DNA of 64,000 nt from positions 14,399,289-14,463,288 of the forward strand of contig NC_045146.1 of the NCBI RefSeq assembly GCF_008831285.2, written 5' to 3'. Position numbers and translations under genes: made by a program. The notes under the pieces were generated by a model. That model was not told the origin of the DNA, did no database searches, and saw only the letters and a list, made by a program, of their open reading frames with translations. The first letter of the stretch is position 1; each line of letters begins with the position of its first letter. This DNA comes from Nymphaea colorata (lineage: Eukaryota > Streptophyta > Magnoliopsida > Nymphaeales > Nymphaeaceae). Of this stretch, positions 46,170 through 57,435 are shown piece after piece.

Positions 46170-49111
46170 TCAACACAGCGTAAACAACAGAAGGCCTAAG
46201 AGCATGGCTAAAAAAGGGTGTGAGAGAATTCGCTTGTGATGCATTAATGAGCCTGAAGTATCCGCCTCAAAACTTCCTGCAGATGTATCAGTGCTTAGTA
46301 CAACAACAATCCAGTCATTTTCTGAAGCAATTCCAGCACCAATGTACTTGGTGTCATTCAGATACTCCGAGTACTGCGATTTTGTGAAGTTTGAAAGGAC
46401 AACAGCAGGAACCAGGCCTGGAACACAAGCTGGCATTACAACCCCATCTCGAGTATTGGATATATTTAGATGACAGTTGGCTAGAAGATCAGGATAGTTT
46501 GATAGCTGTGTCTCAGTGCCAGGAACAGTATCCGATCCAGTCGTGTTGGTGCATGACTGGCTCTTGAATTGCTGGGCCATTTGGTCTGCAAAGCATGCCG
46601 CATTTGCATTCCTTGAAAGAGTTGTTAGGTTCAAGGATTTCCGGTACTCATTAATACTTTGAAGAAGTTTATCATCTCCACCAACATCTGAAAAGTAAAC
46701 ACTATATAGTGATACAGAAGAAATAGCAGGGTATCTGAGCAGTCAACACTTAATTGGTAAATCTATATTGTAATCATTTCAAGCTGACGGACTCTGAAAA
46801 GAAGTAGGTCCGTCGCAGCAGAACTCATGTAAATTGAAGTGCTTGCATTGGGAGGCCAGACAGGCTTGCCATAGCAAGCAGAGGCAGACCCGACCTGGGG
46901 CAGCAAGGGCCAAGGCCTCCCCACCTGAAATTTTGAAAAATTAATTTCACCAGCTAATGTTTGCAAAATTTTATTTTAGCCCCTGTAGAAATTTTTGTAA
47001 AAACATATTAGATCCTCACGCAAATTGACCCTTTGGCGGGATAAGTTCACATAACACAGCAATACATTCAACTGAGACAATGACAAAGTACCGATATAGT
47101 TGTCAACCTTATGCATTCTATGCGAGGAAAAGGACCCAAATAAGAAAGAGGACATTACGCAAACATACATGCTTGCAAGCAAAGTCCTATGATAGAGCAC
47201 GGTCGAAAAATTGTCTTAAATATATGTTACATAATCGTTCATTTCACCGAAGAAAATGACAAAATATTAGGTAAAGCCTCAATAACAGAAAGGGGGAGTA
47301 TGGGGCAAAAACAAACATGAAAAATGCCAAGGCAGCGAAGTTATGGTTTCAGCAATTCTACATGAGAGAGCAAAAGCATGGTGGTTTTGATGTCTGTGTT
47401 TATTGGATAATCAATTTACGGAAGAAATGTACATGATTTACTGAGACATGCCTGCAGAGTCCAGATACCGTTGATATTAGTGGAATAGCTCTTAGAAAGG
47501 AATGGAGCCTAGGCTGAAAATATTTGTCAATTAAAATAAACATTATTGCCTATGAATCCCTTCTCTATCTTAACTAAAAAAGCAAACAATCCCATCATGC
47601 TTGTGCAAGTTGAAAGCGGTGAGAGTGAGGACACATCTTCCACCTGTTATAGGACGTCTTCTGTTTTTCGGTTAGGAAGGATTTCCGCCGTAATATACAC
47701 TAGTCACGGTTCTTAGCCTTGTTGAGGGCAAAACCAAAGCCAGCGCACTCGGGACAGGTTTAGGCTGAGTAGGAAGGATTCTGCCATAGTTCACGCTATC
47801 CACGGTTCTTAGCCTTGTTGTGTGCAAAAACCAAAGGCAGCAATGAGGGCGTGTCGGAAACCTGTCATACAGGGAGTTTGGATCAATTTTACCTGAGCTG
47901 TTACAGTTGGCATGAGAGATACAACACTCAGTCTATTAAGTACTATCAGAATCGTAATGCTCACTAGTTTTTTAAGTGGTAGTGTTTCCAATCACCCCAA
48001 ATTTTCCACGCAAATAATTAAACGAAAGAAACATACTCCCAGCTGTCTTGTCACTGGAACCAGGATCATTCATCTTACCAATATCCACTGTAACTGGAAA
48101 ACAGGATGTACTTTTTAATTGTGATGAAGCAGCTACCAGGAGAAAAAAAAAACGCCCGCATTGCATCCTTCGACATCTTCACAAGGGAAGACAGCAAGAT
48201 TAACAGTATCAATACGGGGTTGGTTAAGTTGGACCATCACAATTCGCAACCTTGTGCTTGAATCTCGGGGGATTATTCCTTAACTTGCCAATCGAGAATG
48301 AGGGTCATGACAGAAAGGGACTGCCTTGAAAGAACAACCGGAATCAAAGTTCTTCTTTAGTAGAAAAAAGTAGGAACAACTCAAACATAGCTATACAGAT
48401 CTTTCTATCGAGATTTAGTTTCAACCTTCTTTGTCAAAAAAAAAAAAAGTTCAACAGAACATATGTAGATTTTACAAGCAAAGCCATAAGTCTTGAGAAA
48501 GTAAAATGAGTCAACAATGCAAGTGCTCTTCTCCTAAAGGTTTCATCAAATGTAGGAAGTACATCCCTGACCATACTTCCATTGATCTGACCTTCGACAT
48601 TTGGCCGATTCATTAGTCTGCTATGGATCAACAAATGGAAAAAGGAAACGACAACGGTCACGGCTAAACCAGTTCAAATCTCGCCCTACATTTGACAGCT
48701 TGGCATCAAATCTCGGTAGGAAGACCAATTTTTAAGGAGCCAAACCCATGACAGCCCCTTCTTAAAATACCAAATCCACATGGAGGCTAAGGAGAGCTCC
48801 CCAAAGCACCTGTAAAGGTCGCATTTCCACGAGACTTCGATATCTAGTTTTTGACATAGAGAAAGAGCCTCGATTGAAAGCGCGCATTAATAGCATTATG
48901 ATTATTCATTCAGCAAATGTGAAAAGTGGAGCTCGAAGGGAGGCGACCGCCGGAAAGAAAAGGATAGAAGCACTGTAAAACAAACACAACGAGGGAGAAG
49001 AAACGAGGGAAAATTTTTACCATCGGCTCGGGCCGACCAGGGCAGAAGCAGCAGCAGCAGCAGATGAGAAGCCAGAAGGGTAGACACAAACGTGGATCCC
49101 TTTGCCGTCAT
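46170..49111 (-). CDS. Small GPI-anchored surface protein (At5g19250-like family)
   Basis: Two minus-strand exons, 49111-49021 and 46687-46170, give 202 residues. Exon 1 is an N-terminal signal peptide with a leucine core (residues 1-29, cut probably near SARA). The mature part starts GGDDKLLQSINEYRKSLNLT and carries several cysteines (SQSC, NCHLN, PACVPG) and many N-glycosylation sequons (NLT, NTT, NIS, NFT, NDT). The end is a small-residue region (SAGSFEADTSGS) followed by a hydrophobic tail, HPFLAMLLGLLLFTLC, typical of a GPI attachment signal. Conserved blocks such as GTETQLSNYPDLL and WIVVVLSTDT match the plant family of uncharacterised GPI-anchored proteins. The INEYR...NLTTLSRN start recalls CAP-type proteins, but I would not assign that fold. 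The single intron is 2,333 bases. Confidence 0.9.
46860..47040 (-). mobile_element. Degenerate hAT/MITE-derived remnant in the GPI-protein intron
   Basis: On the minus strand, GGGGCTAAAATAAAATTTTG is followed by a TTTTTCAAAATTTCAGG stretch, GGGGAGGCCTTGGCC and then GGTCTGCCTCTGCTTG. This succession is typical of worn plant elements with GGCTCCGCCCCTG ends, like the intact copy at 1500. Ends and duplication could not be fixed. Confidence 0.35.
47660..47855. repeat. Two-copy 96-bp tandem duplication in the GPI-protein intron
   Basis: CACGGTTCTTAGCCTTGTTG occurs at 47705 and at 47801, with GTTAGGAAGGATTTC and AGTAGGAAGGATTCT before each copy and AAACCAAAG after each. Confidence 0.8.
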
Positions 49112-51449
49112 TGTAGCTAGAAGGAATGAGGATCGGCAAGAGGAGACGATGGCTTGAGCCCAGATCTCTGAAATGCAATTGCAGGACTATTCCACGCGCA
49201 CCACAACCCTGTGTGCCTTACCAACTTCCTTTTTCTCCTTTCCAGCAGACTGATTTTCCTTTTCCTCTTACTTTTCTTTCACGGTTATTCGATAATTTGG
49301 ACAGTTTAACCGACGAGGGGAGGGGAGGGGAGCTTTTCTTCAAACTAAAGCTGCCAGAAAGCCGGCCACTCGGTCATCTTCTTTCCCACGCCATATCCAT
49401 AACTGGGGGAGAAAAAGAAAAGGAAAAAAAGAAAACAAGTGTTAGTTCAGTACATTACTCTACCCTCTAATTTAACTCATAAAAGTAAAATGAGAGGATG
49501 AAAACTCTAGACAAAAGAAATTAATAATATAATATAGGAAAACTGAAACATACATGTACGAAAATGATACATACCTTTCACTCAAACTTGCATAACAATA
49601 TAAACCCTGAAATCCTCGTGTTCTTATATTCACAGCCGACGTCCAATTGTTTTTCTACCTTTTATCCCTCTTTCTTAAGAAGTATGCAAACGTATATTTT
49701 AAATTATGATGTCTACCGGCTGCCTTGACGTAAAGTCCAGAGTTTTTTTCTTTCCAAGAATCTAACAGTTAATAACTTAAGATTATTGAATGATAATGCC
49801 TGTCGGCAGTGTCGGCTAAATTTTGTTCTTGTTTTAAGGCATATGGATGTGAATGCCAAAAAAAGTCGGAAGAGATTTTATGCACCGACGCGGTGATCAC
49901 CCTTGATTTGAAAAATATAAAAAAAAAATCCAATAAATATATCGCCTTTTTATATTTCTCATTCATTCATGTTACTAGATTCGTGGGAAAACGGTAGAGA
50001 AGTGCATGAATTTAAGGGCCGTGTATGTGTGCAAAAGATTTCTAATAACATACTATTGCCGCAATATTTTTACAATTTCTGAGAGTAATGCATGACAGTG
50101 TCCAAGAGTTTTGTAACACAAACCCCTTTAAAATTGACCGCCTTGGTGCGATATAAGAACTAAAATGAAATTCTGAATTTGGCAGTTTGTCAATTGCCAA
50201 TTCCCATTTCTAAAAATGACCCCAACAAGCAAACGTTGAACCAAGCAAGTTACAGGCAGCATGTGACGCTGACAGTGAAGCGTCGCCTGTCGGGGATTCC
50301 CCGATATAGAACTTGAATCGGTTTTGAATAAGCCAACACTATTAAAAAACTATTTCTTAAAAATAAAAAACATATTAACAAAAAAATACAAAAGAATTTA
50401 AGATATTTAAAAATAAAAGGTAACAAGTGACACCCTTGAATTGACCACCGAATCGAATCGGGCGATTCTGACATCCTCGACCCGACTTTTTACTCTCTTC
50501 GCATCGAATACTGGGGGATCGTTTGGTTCAGCCTAAACCGATGGGAAAATTCTCAGCTAGAAAGAAAGCTTAAACTTTCTCATTACTTAAATGGAACAAT
50601 CACCAACGAAAGTTGGTAAAAAAAAAAAAAAATACTGAGTCGGTGGAGTGGGACGCACACCACCCTATTCTGAAGGCAAACTTGAATTGCACTCAGGGTG
50701 GTGCAATTCAACTTCCATTTCTCACCTCAGGATGTGCAAGCTGCGGAACCCAATTCTGAGAAAATGAGATCCCGAGATTAGTCATAGTTGCCACGTTTGT
50801 AATAGTCAAGGCCTATAGTGTATGAATTTTCAAGGGTTTACATTTCTTCCCATCACACGATAGATTCTATCAAATTTTACTGCTACAAAGATATGATGCT
50901 ATAGCGTATGCATTTTCAAGGGTTTTATATTTTTTCCCACCATACCATGGATTAATGCTTCAAAATGCTTTACGTTGTAACTTTTTGCTTCAATTATCTT
51001 GATTCTTAGATTTTAGAAATGTACATCAATGTGAAACAACACAATCCAAAACACCTATTTATGAAACCATATGAATCAAGTGTACAAGATCCAATTCATG
51101 GAATACTCCTTCACTGTGAAAGAATGGCGATCGGATCAACATCAATTGCACATGTTTCACTTCAAATTAGTCATATTTTTAACCTTTTCATGCCCATTTA
51201 CTGCAGTCTACTGTCTATACAAGCTTGGTGGAAAGCAGAAAGACAACTGAAGTTTGCTGTTACAACGCCCCAGTTGTTCAACATACGTGAATTTAGTGCT
51301 ATTGCAACCTATCCAAGTTCAGATATGCAGAAGGTACTTGCAAAGAGAGTCCTTGCCTGGATGGTCTAGTAATCACAGATGCCACCCGCTAGAGGCATCA
51401 AAGGAAAGCTACTTGGTGGCAAGACGGCCAATTTTTTCCTTATAGCTCT
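49112..51449. other. Upstream region of the GPI-protein gene and 3' flank of p31comet
   Basis: Contains the degenerate foldback at 50282. A 116-codon frame at 51019 lies largely over the p31comet 3' side and looks incidental. No gene supported. Confidence 0.55.
50282..50481. mobile_element. Degenerate MITE-like foldback, about 200 bp
   Basis: The left end (GGGGATTCCCCGAT, then GAATCGGTTTTGAAT) matches the reverse complement of the right end (AGAATCGCCCGAT, then GATTCGGTGGTCAAT) over roughly 45 bases with gaps. The centre is A-rich. I saw no clear target duplication. It is intergenic between the GPI-protein promoter and the 3' end of p31comet. Confidence 0.4.
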
Positions 51450-54400
51450 TCATGCATCAATCATGGACATGCCACAATCCACCCCCTTGACGGTATGTTT
51501 GCACTGGAACCTGCCAGAACAGAAAGCATTATAGTTATCTTACACGATCATAAAACGCATTATAAGCTTTATAACATTCCATGGAGGCTTCGGGAGTATA
51601 CTATTCTAGTAATAGTCCACAAGAACATGCTATGGAAAATTCTTCTCCCAGTTTTTATAAGGATAAATTGGTAACTCTCTACTTCTATCTTGTTTGACTT
51701 CGATTGTATGGGAAAAATCAAATCCACGGTTTCTCATAAATGTCGTTCCTGTTGCAGTGAAGGCAGAAATATGATCCACACATAAGGATAATATCGCGTA
51801 CCAGATCATTTCATTCGGGTCATCTAATGCATCTGCTGAGAAGGCGGTTTCGGATAGCTGCTCCGAGGCATCCACATACTGATTCCGTGTCCCATGTTTA
51901 ATATTTAATCTAAAAGGTAGAATCTAAAATAAAAAATTGAAAAAAATAAATTAAATGCTACAAGCCTGCAACCCTCAGTGCTTATATCATGTTAATGATG
52001 TAACATTAGCAAAATCAAGAAACCCATTTATATAAGATAAAAGTACCATTCGCACGTTACCTTTTTGCTGTACTTAAAGTCACGTCGTGGAAGAAACTGG
52101 AGAGGCATACTGACAGAAACTGGGGCTTTGACTAGAACGAAAAATTTCATTGGACCTACAGGTATCAAAGAAACGTACGGTAATGGAGAAATATACCTGG
52201 ATGAATCTTCCACCTATAATTCATATACCAGCCAGATTTTTGTTGGAGATAACCTGAATAAGAAATGCCACCTGCACCAACTGCAACCAGTGCCCGAATT
52301 GCCTGAATAGCCGAAAAAGAGCACTTTCTCAGAGTATGTTGAGTAAAGATGTCGCTTAGGTTAAAGACCAAAGTGAACAAAAATACCTTTCTGGAAAGAA
52401 TATCAGCAAGTTTTCTACTTTTATCAACACCTTTACAATCTGTACCTCCTCCACAGGCAAGTTTTCCATGTGAAAAGCACATCTTGTAGACATGCAAAGG
52501 CCTAAGAGGACTTGCTCCCAGAATAAGGATCACTTCATGGACTTCAAGAATTTCATCAAGCCAGAGCTGAAGTGCAGACAATAGGCTGTTTACACTGTTC
52601 ATCAACTTCTCCCACCTCCTGATTCCCCGTTTCACCTCTCTTAGTTTCCCATAATGCTTTCTGTTCAAAGATGTTCTTGTTTCCCCCTTCGTGGAGACTG
52701 AATCCTCCTAGAAATGAGACCACTTTAACACAAGGAAACTAAAACGAATGGAACCTAATTCAGAGAAGCCATCTTCTTTATAAATTATGCGCACCAGGCT
52801 TTTGCATTCAGTTTGGAGTTCCTCAAACTCCATTTCCATATGCTGCAAAACCCTGCCAAAAGTTTTGCAAAATAAGATGCTGACAGCATAAAACAAAATG
52901 CAATTCTCGCCTGTTTTTGCACAAAATGGACTCATGATGCGTAAGGAGAGATGTCTATCTTAGTGGAGAATGACCTAATATCACTGCACACTGAATAAGA
53001 ACATGACTTTTGGACCAATTGGCATTGATGCCAAGCAACATCCACATTTCACAGCCTCTATTTGGAGGAAGGCATGCAGAATATCTTGGAAACAGAAGAT
53101 TGCATGGCAAATTGGCAATCCTTAGTTATTGCAAAAAAAAAAAAAGTGAAAAGCTAACACACAGTTTAACATTTAACCCCTTTCAAAAGTAATGATTCTA
53201 TGATGCTCAAAAGGAAAGTGCATTACAGTTTGAGGCCACCAGTGGGATGAAAGAAAATTGCATTTGAGATGATCAGTGGGAATGCATTACAGTTTGAGGC
53301 CTTCAGTGGGATGAAAGCAAATTGCAATATAAGTTTGAGATGATCAGTGGGAAGAAAGACGTGAACTGAGACAGCAATTTGAGAATTGATAAGTCTGAAC
53401 TTTGAACTAGGGAATTCACAAAATTAATACATTAGACATGTAAGAAACAGTCAAATATTAACTGATAAATTCATTCTCTCATAATAATTGTTCATTATTT
53501 ATTAGATGCAAAGTGACAGCTCCACGGGATTCACCACTCACCAGTTGGATGGTTTGTGCTATGGGTATGAAGGTAGCAAGAACAGAGTGGAATCAGTGGA
53601 TGTTGCAGTCTCACTTTGGATCCTTTACATATATGTTGGCGGTCTTCTGATTGAGATGATGACAATATCATCGGAAGAGGTGGAATTTGCACTTGTTTTT
53701 TCTTTTGATGTAAACCGGTCCATTTTATATGGAAGGAACAAAAATAAAATACCATTTTTGAAAATAAGCTATCGTTTTTAGTTATTCGACCCAAAGCTGG
53801 CTTATATTTTTCAAACTACTGCTGCTTCCTGAAGGCATTTCAATCATTTGAAACAAGTTTAGCTCCACTATTGCAACTCAATTTCTGAGAAAATGCATCA
53901 TCCCTTCAAAGGGTGTATATTTAGAGTAATGCATATATCATAAAAACCGTGCTGCTTTGAGAATGTATCCATGAGAAAGCTTCATTTTCAATTTAATTTT
54001 AAAATACATTTTTCGAGACCATTTAATTGTTTTTCCTTAGAAGGACAAATATTCTTTTACGGAAAGCAGCTACTAATCAAGAATTCCACCATTTTGAAAC
54101 TTGAAGATGTTTTGGACATTTTAATCCATTGAACATTCCTAAATTCACCACAAAAGGTCTTAAATTTTGGTGAAACAAGAGGTTACAGTATGCTTGTAGA
54201 TCCCAAGCATACGCAGACTATGCTATGCCGGTTTCTTTTTCTTTTCCTTGAAATCTTAGTCACAATCATTGGATATTCTTTCGTAATTCTCCCATCAAGG
54301 CTCCCTCCGTCCTCTAAGCCAGATTCTTATGACGTGGTATTCTAGCCCTTAAACAGGCGTAAAAAGACATCTGAATCTCTGATTGGATACCTCGTTCGAG

Positions 54401-55227
54401 CAATCACGCAATCTGGCTTCGATGATGATAATATATGAGTTTCGAAGAGAACAGGGTAGTCTGGAGTGACAAAGTCACTTGCCACGTTGTACCTTCAAGT
54501 TGACAATCTGAGAAGCACCGTACAATAATAACAAACTTACCATCTACTTAAACTAACATGAGCTTAACTAGAGAGACCCAAAAAAATAAAAAAGAGAACC
54601 TTGTTTGGTGCCATTCAAGAATGAGTCTGCAAGTACTCATCTACAGTCTTCTTTCATCGCCCACACATTACGTTACAGCACAATGTGCTGAAGAAATTGA
54701 TAAATATGAAGAACTGAAAGAAATCATAATTAAATATTTAACTTCCTTGCAGAGGTCTTTAGAATGAGCACTCTTAAAGAGAAAATGGAATCCGCAATCT
54801 TAAATTGAACGTCAGGAAAATGTGGCACTTTCTAGTTAAATTAGAAAAACCCTAGAACAGAAACATCATCATCTAGGATCCAGGTAATCATGTCTCCTCA
54901 CTCAGAATCAAAATCGTGGTAGTCAAAATCTCCCCACTAGTGGACAGTTATACAGTGGGAGGCGAAAAAAGTAGCCTTTCGTCCCAAATCAACAGACCAG
55001 CATTGGTTCGATCAGAATGACAAAGAGAGAGATTGAGACGCGTACGAAGGGATCTGGTGATGGACGTAGAGGAGGAAGCCGATTATTTCTTTCAAGAGGT
55101 TGAAGACCGCATGCTTCTCCAAGCGATCCGCCGGCACCACGATCTCTGCTACCCGATTCCCTCCATCTCCTTCGCCTTCGCCTTTACCCTCACCGCCATT
55201 GCCGTCGCCGCGTGTCGATGGGTTCAT
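51450..55227 (-). CDS. p31comet: p31comet / MAD2L1-binding protein homologue
   Basis: Seven minus-strand exons: 55227-55046, 52852-52795, 52707-52387, 52302-52254, 52155-52061, 51878-51802 and 51510-51450, giving 280 residues, the size of human MAD2L1BP. The protein has a glycine-rich start, then VVPADRLEKHAVFNLLKEII (first HORMA-like helix), HMEMEFEELQTECK, the diagnostic VHEVILILGASPLRPLHVYKM (like human VPRVLILLGGNALSPKEFYEL), AIRALVAVGAGG, and the C-terminal MIWFQCKHTVKG (like human YIWFQAPVTFKG). The family binds MAD2 and other HORMA proteins with the TRIP13/PCH2 ATPase; it silences the spindle checkpoint and in rice is needed for synapsis. The start at 55227 is the Met nearest the conserved region; an in-frame Met at 55353 would add 42 residues. 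The C-terminal exon was found by splice phase. The call rests on remembered family motifs. Confidence 0.85.
53217..53356. repeat. Two-copy tandem duplication, about 64 bp, in p31comet intron 1
   Basis: CATTACAGTTTGAGGCC begins at 53221 and 53285, and both copies end in GATGATCAGTGGGA. The second copy has about eight extra bases (near TATAAGTT). Confidence 0.85.
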
Positions 55228-55848
55228 CTCTTTCTCTCTCCCGCTCTTTCTATGTTTGAAAAGCTCGTGGAAGGCGGGCTTCCGGCATCTGCTTCCCTCC
55301 GTTGCCTTCGTACTTGGAATCGACCGAGAACCCTTCTTCAAGCCGGACATCACGGGAAGACTGTAGCTAGTATAAATTACTCTGCCCCCGGTATCTGAAT
55401 TTTAAAATTAATTATTATATTAAAATATTAGAATTATTTTTAAAAAAAAATAGTAAAATAAGTTGTGTCAACAATTTTAAAATATTTTTAAAATAATATA
55501 TATATATATATTACAAGAATAAAAATTATAATTTTAAAATTTTGATAGAAGCCGATATAGGACACCCACCTGTTCTTAAAGACACTCGTAGCTTGTTTGA
55601 TTAAAAGGGTGAGAGAGATAAAAGGGAAGTAAATGAAGACCTTCAACCATGGCTGGAGGGCGGCCAAAAGAGATAGCGAAGACTCCCTCAGTAAATCATC
55701 AAACATGGGTTTTGATGACCCCTAAATATGAAATATTTGGTTCTAAAATTAAACGTTTTTAAATCTACTGAGCGCCATCAAACATGGCGTTATGATGCAA
55801 ATAATAAAATATTAAGAACATTAAAATTGTATTTTAAGAGGCAGTTTG

Positions 55849-56215
55849 GAAACAATAACATTATGCTACTACATGATGTATCTAACTCAAAAATTGATAG
55901 GTTTATTAGACACTTAAAAAAAGTGTTTTATGAATTTGTCCCACTTTTTAAAGTAGATACAACAGTAACACATTGTTGTTATTCTCAAAGTATTATGCTA
56001 CCAAACTACCCCAAAAGGGTCGGATCGTTTGTCAATAAAAAAAACTTGTAACTGTTCTCTGAATTTGTTTAATGATTAGAGTATGTTCATGAAACATTGT
56101 ATTACAATGTTTTATGAGCATATTATGATCATTGAGGCAAATTTATGAGAGAATAAATGTATCCCATTTTTAGGCAGGTTTGTAGAACAATAACATAATG
56201 TTGCCAACCACCTCC
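55849..56215. repeat. AT-rich foldback region with GGCAGTTTGG-type ends
   Basis: GGCAGTTTGGAAACAATAAC at 55850 resembles GGCAGGTTTGTAGAACAATA near 56174, and both face inverted partners (ACCAAACTACC near 55999, CCAACCACC near 56205). This looks like one or two degraded MITEs. No target duplication was found, so the family is not assigned. Confidence 0.35.
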
Positions 56216-56280
56216 AAATTTTTCATGTATACTACTTGTTGGCCGATGAAGTGACTTTTTCATCAAAAGGCGCAGGGACC

Positions 56281-56487
56281 AGTGTCATAAAATTCGGACC
56301 CGGATTGGTTGATTTCAATGGAATCAGTTGCAAATCGGTACCACTTCTCACACTTTTTTTTTTTATAATTTTAAAAATATTTATGATATTTCTTATTATT
56401 TTTTTATGAATATAACGATAAACTTTAACCGACTCTGTTGAATGGCTGATTCCCGGTTGACAACAAGATCGATTCAAAACTGGTAAC
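56281..56487. mobile_element. Degenerate MITE-like foldback, about 205 bp, similar in plan to 50282
   Basis: The left arm contains GGAATCAGTTGCAAATCGGT and the inverted right arm GGAATCAGCCATTCAACAGA followed by GTCGGT; a T/A-rich centre separates them. Size, central composition and GAATC/CGGTT words resemble the element at 50282. It lies between p31comet and uL18. Boundaries are approximate. Confidence 0.35.
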
Positions 56488-56930
56488 AATGCAGATCCAT
56501 TCGTTATCGAGTTACTGTAATCCAGATGCTGATTGGGTTGAACTTTCTAGAGTGGTAAAGTTTGGTCAACTTGATAAGTCATATATAATTAAATAACAGT
56601 AAACTTGTTTCAGAACGTAACTACGCTTATAAACTTCACTCTCGCATGTGAACAGTGATTCTTTGATGTTCTTGTCGAATCCAAAACAATATAAGCTACA
56701 TGCTCTAATCGAATTCACTTTGGATTTAAGAATTGATTAATTACCGAACTTGGCTCCAGTTAACAGTTCCACCATGGTTCTTATTTTCCCAGCTATGTCT
56801 GGGAAGGCTGACTGGTCTAACGCTAGGACCGGGAAGGAGTTTTCTGCTGGCCCGCTCTCCTGACCTCCTCCGCCCAAAGCTCAATATCCCGGTGAGGTTG
56901 CGCTTCACCCGCCAAAGCCAAAATCCACAG

Positions 56931-56931
<1 letters not shown>

Positions 56932-56964
<33 letters not shown>
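56932..56964. repeat. (CT)n microsatellite in the uL18 leader
   Basis: About 16 CT units, 75 bases before the proposed leader-intron donor. Such CT tracts are common in plant 5' leaders. Confidence 0.9.
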
Positions 56965-56966
<2 letters not shown>

Positions 56967-57038
56967 AGAAGGACCTTCGTGACTCCGTCCCCTCTACCAG
57001 CTTCCTTCTTTGGGTGTTTCTCTCCTAATTGCGAGAAG

Positions 57039-57379
57039 GTGATGCCTTTTCTTCTCCTTGGTGATGAAGTTGATTTGGGAATGCATTTGTTTGCCTCTTG
57101 AAATTCATATATTTTGTGCTTGGAACTTTTGGAGTGTGTCTAGAGTAGTTTTGCTCTTAAGGTAAAAAGGGTATCTTCAGTATGAGGTTTTGTGTATCTC
57201 TATGTGTCTCATGTCTGAGAGAGAGAAGGGTGAGGATAAACCTATTAGTGGGAGAGAGACGGGTGAGTATAAACCTATTAGTGGGTCTTCCTTTTCTGGG
57301 GAACGGATGAAGAAGCAAACCTAATAAGCATAATGATTAATTAGCAGAAGGGACCTTAGTTTTCCTTATTTGATCGCAG
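57039..57379 (+). other. Probable 5' UTR intron of the uL18 gene
   Basis: A CT-rich leader ends at GCGAGAAG followed by GT at 57039, and an AG acceptor (TGATCGCAG) ends at 57379, 56 bases before the start codon. The stretch between is T-rich and contains a 33-bp tandem repeat. The splice sites fit plant consensus but no transcript evidence is available. Confidence 0.4.
57219..57290. repeat. Two-copy 33-bp tandem repeat in the uL18 leader intron
   Basis: GGGTGAG plus TATAAACCTATTAGTGGG-like units begin at 57228 and 57261, each preceded by GAGAGAGA. Confidence 0.85.
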
Positions 57380-57435
57380 GACGCGACTTAGAACATAGCT
57401 TCCGAGGCAGCAACAGCGAAGTGGTGGTTTTTAAA

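Larger units (their letters stand above)
55228..57435. promoter_or_regulatory. Divergent upstream region of p31comet (-) and uL18 (+)
   Basis: About 2.2 kb, very AT-rich in its middle, with two foldback repeats and, at the uL18 end, a CT-rich leader and its probable intron. Confidence 0.5.

Noticed and set aside
46763-46966. Minus-strand frame in the GPI-protein intron, considered as an extra exon
   Set aside because: The two-exon model already joins in phase, and this stretch looks like worn mobile-element sequence.
51019-51369. 116-codon plus-strand frame
   Set aside because: It lies on the opposite strand just beyond the p31comet stop and matches no known protein; likely chance.
51720-51765. 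Alternative last exon for p31comet beginning AACGACATTTATGAG
   Set aside because: Splicing here gives a short unrelated tail, whereas the exon at 51510-51450 gives the conserved WFQCKHTVKG end in the right phase.
55728-56051. 107-codon frame in the p31comet/uL18 spacer
   Set aside because: Very AT-rich, overlaps a foldback repeat and shows no protein motif.
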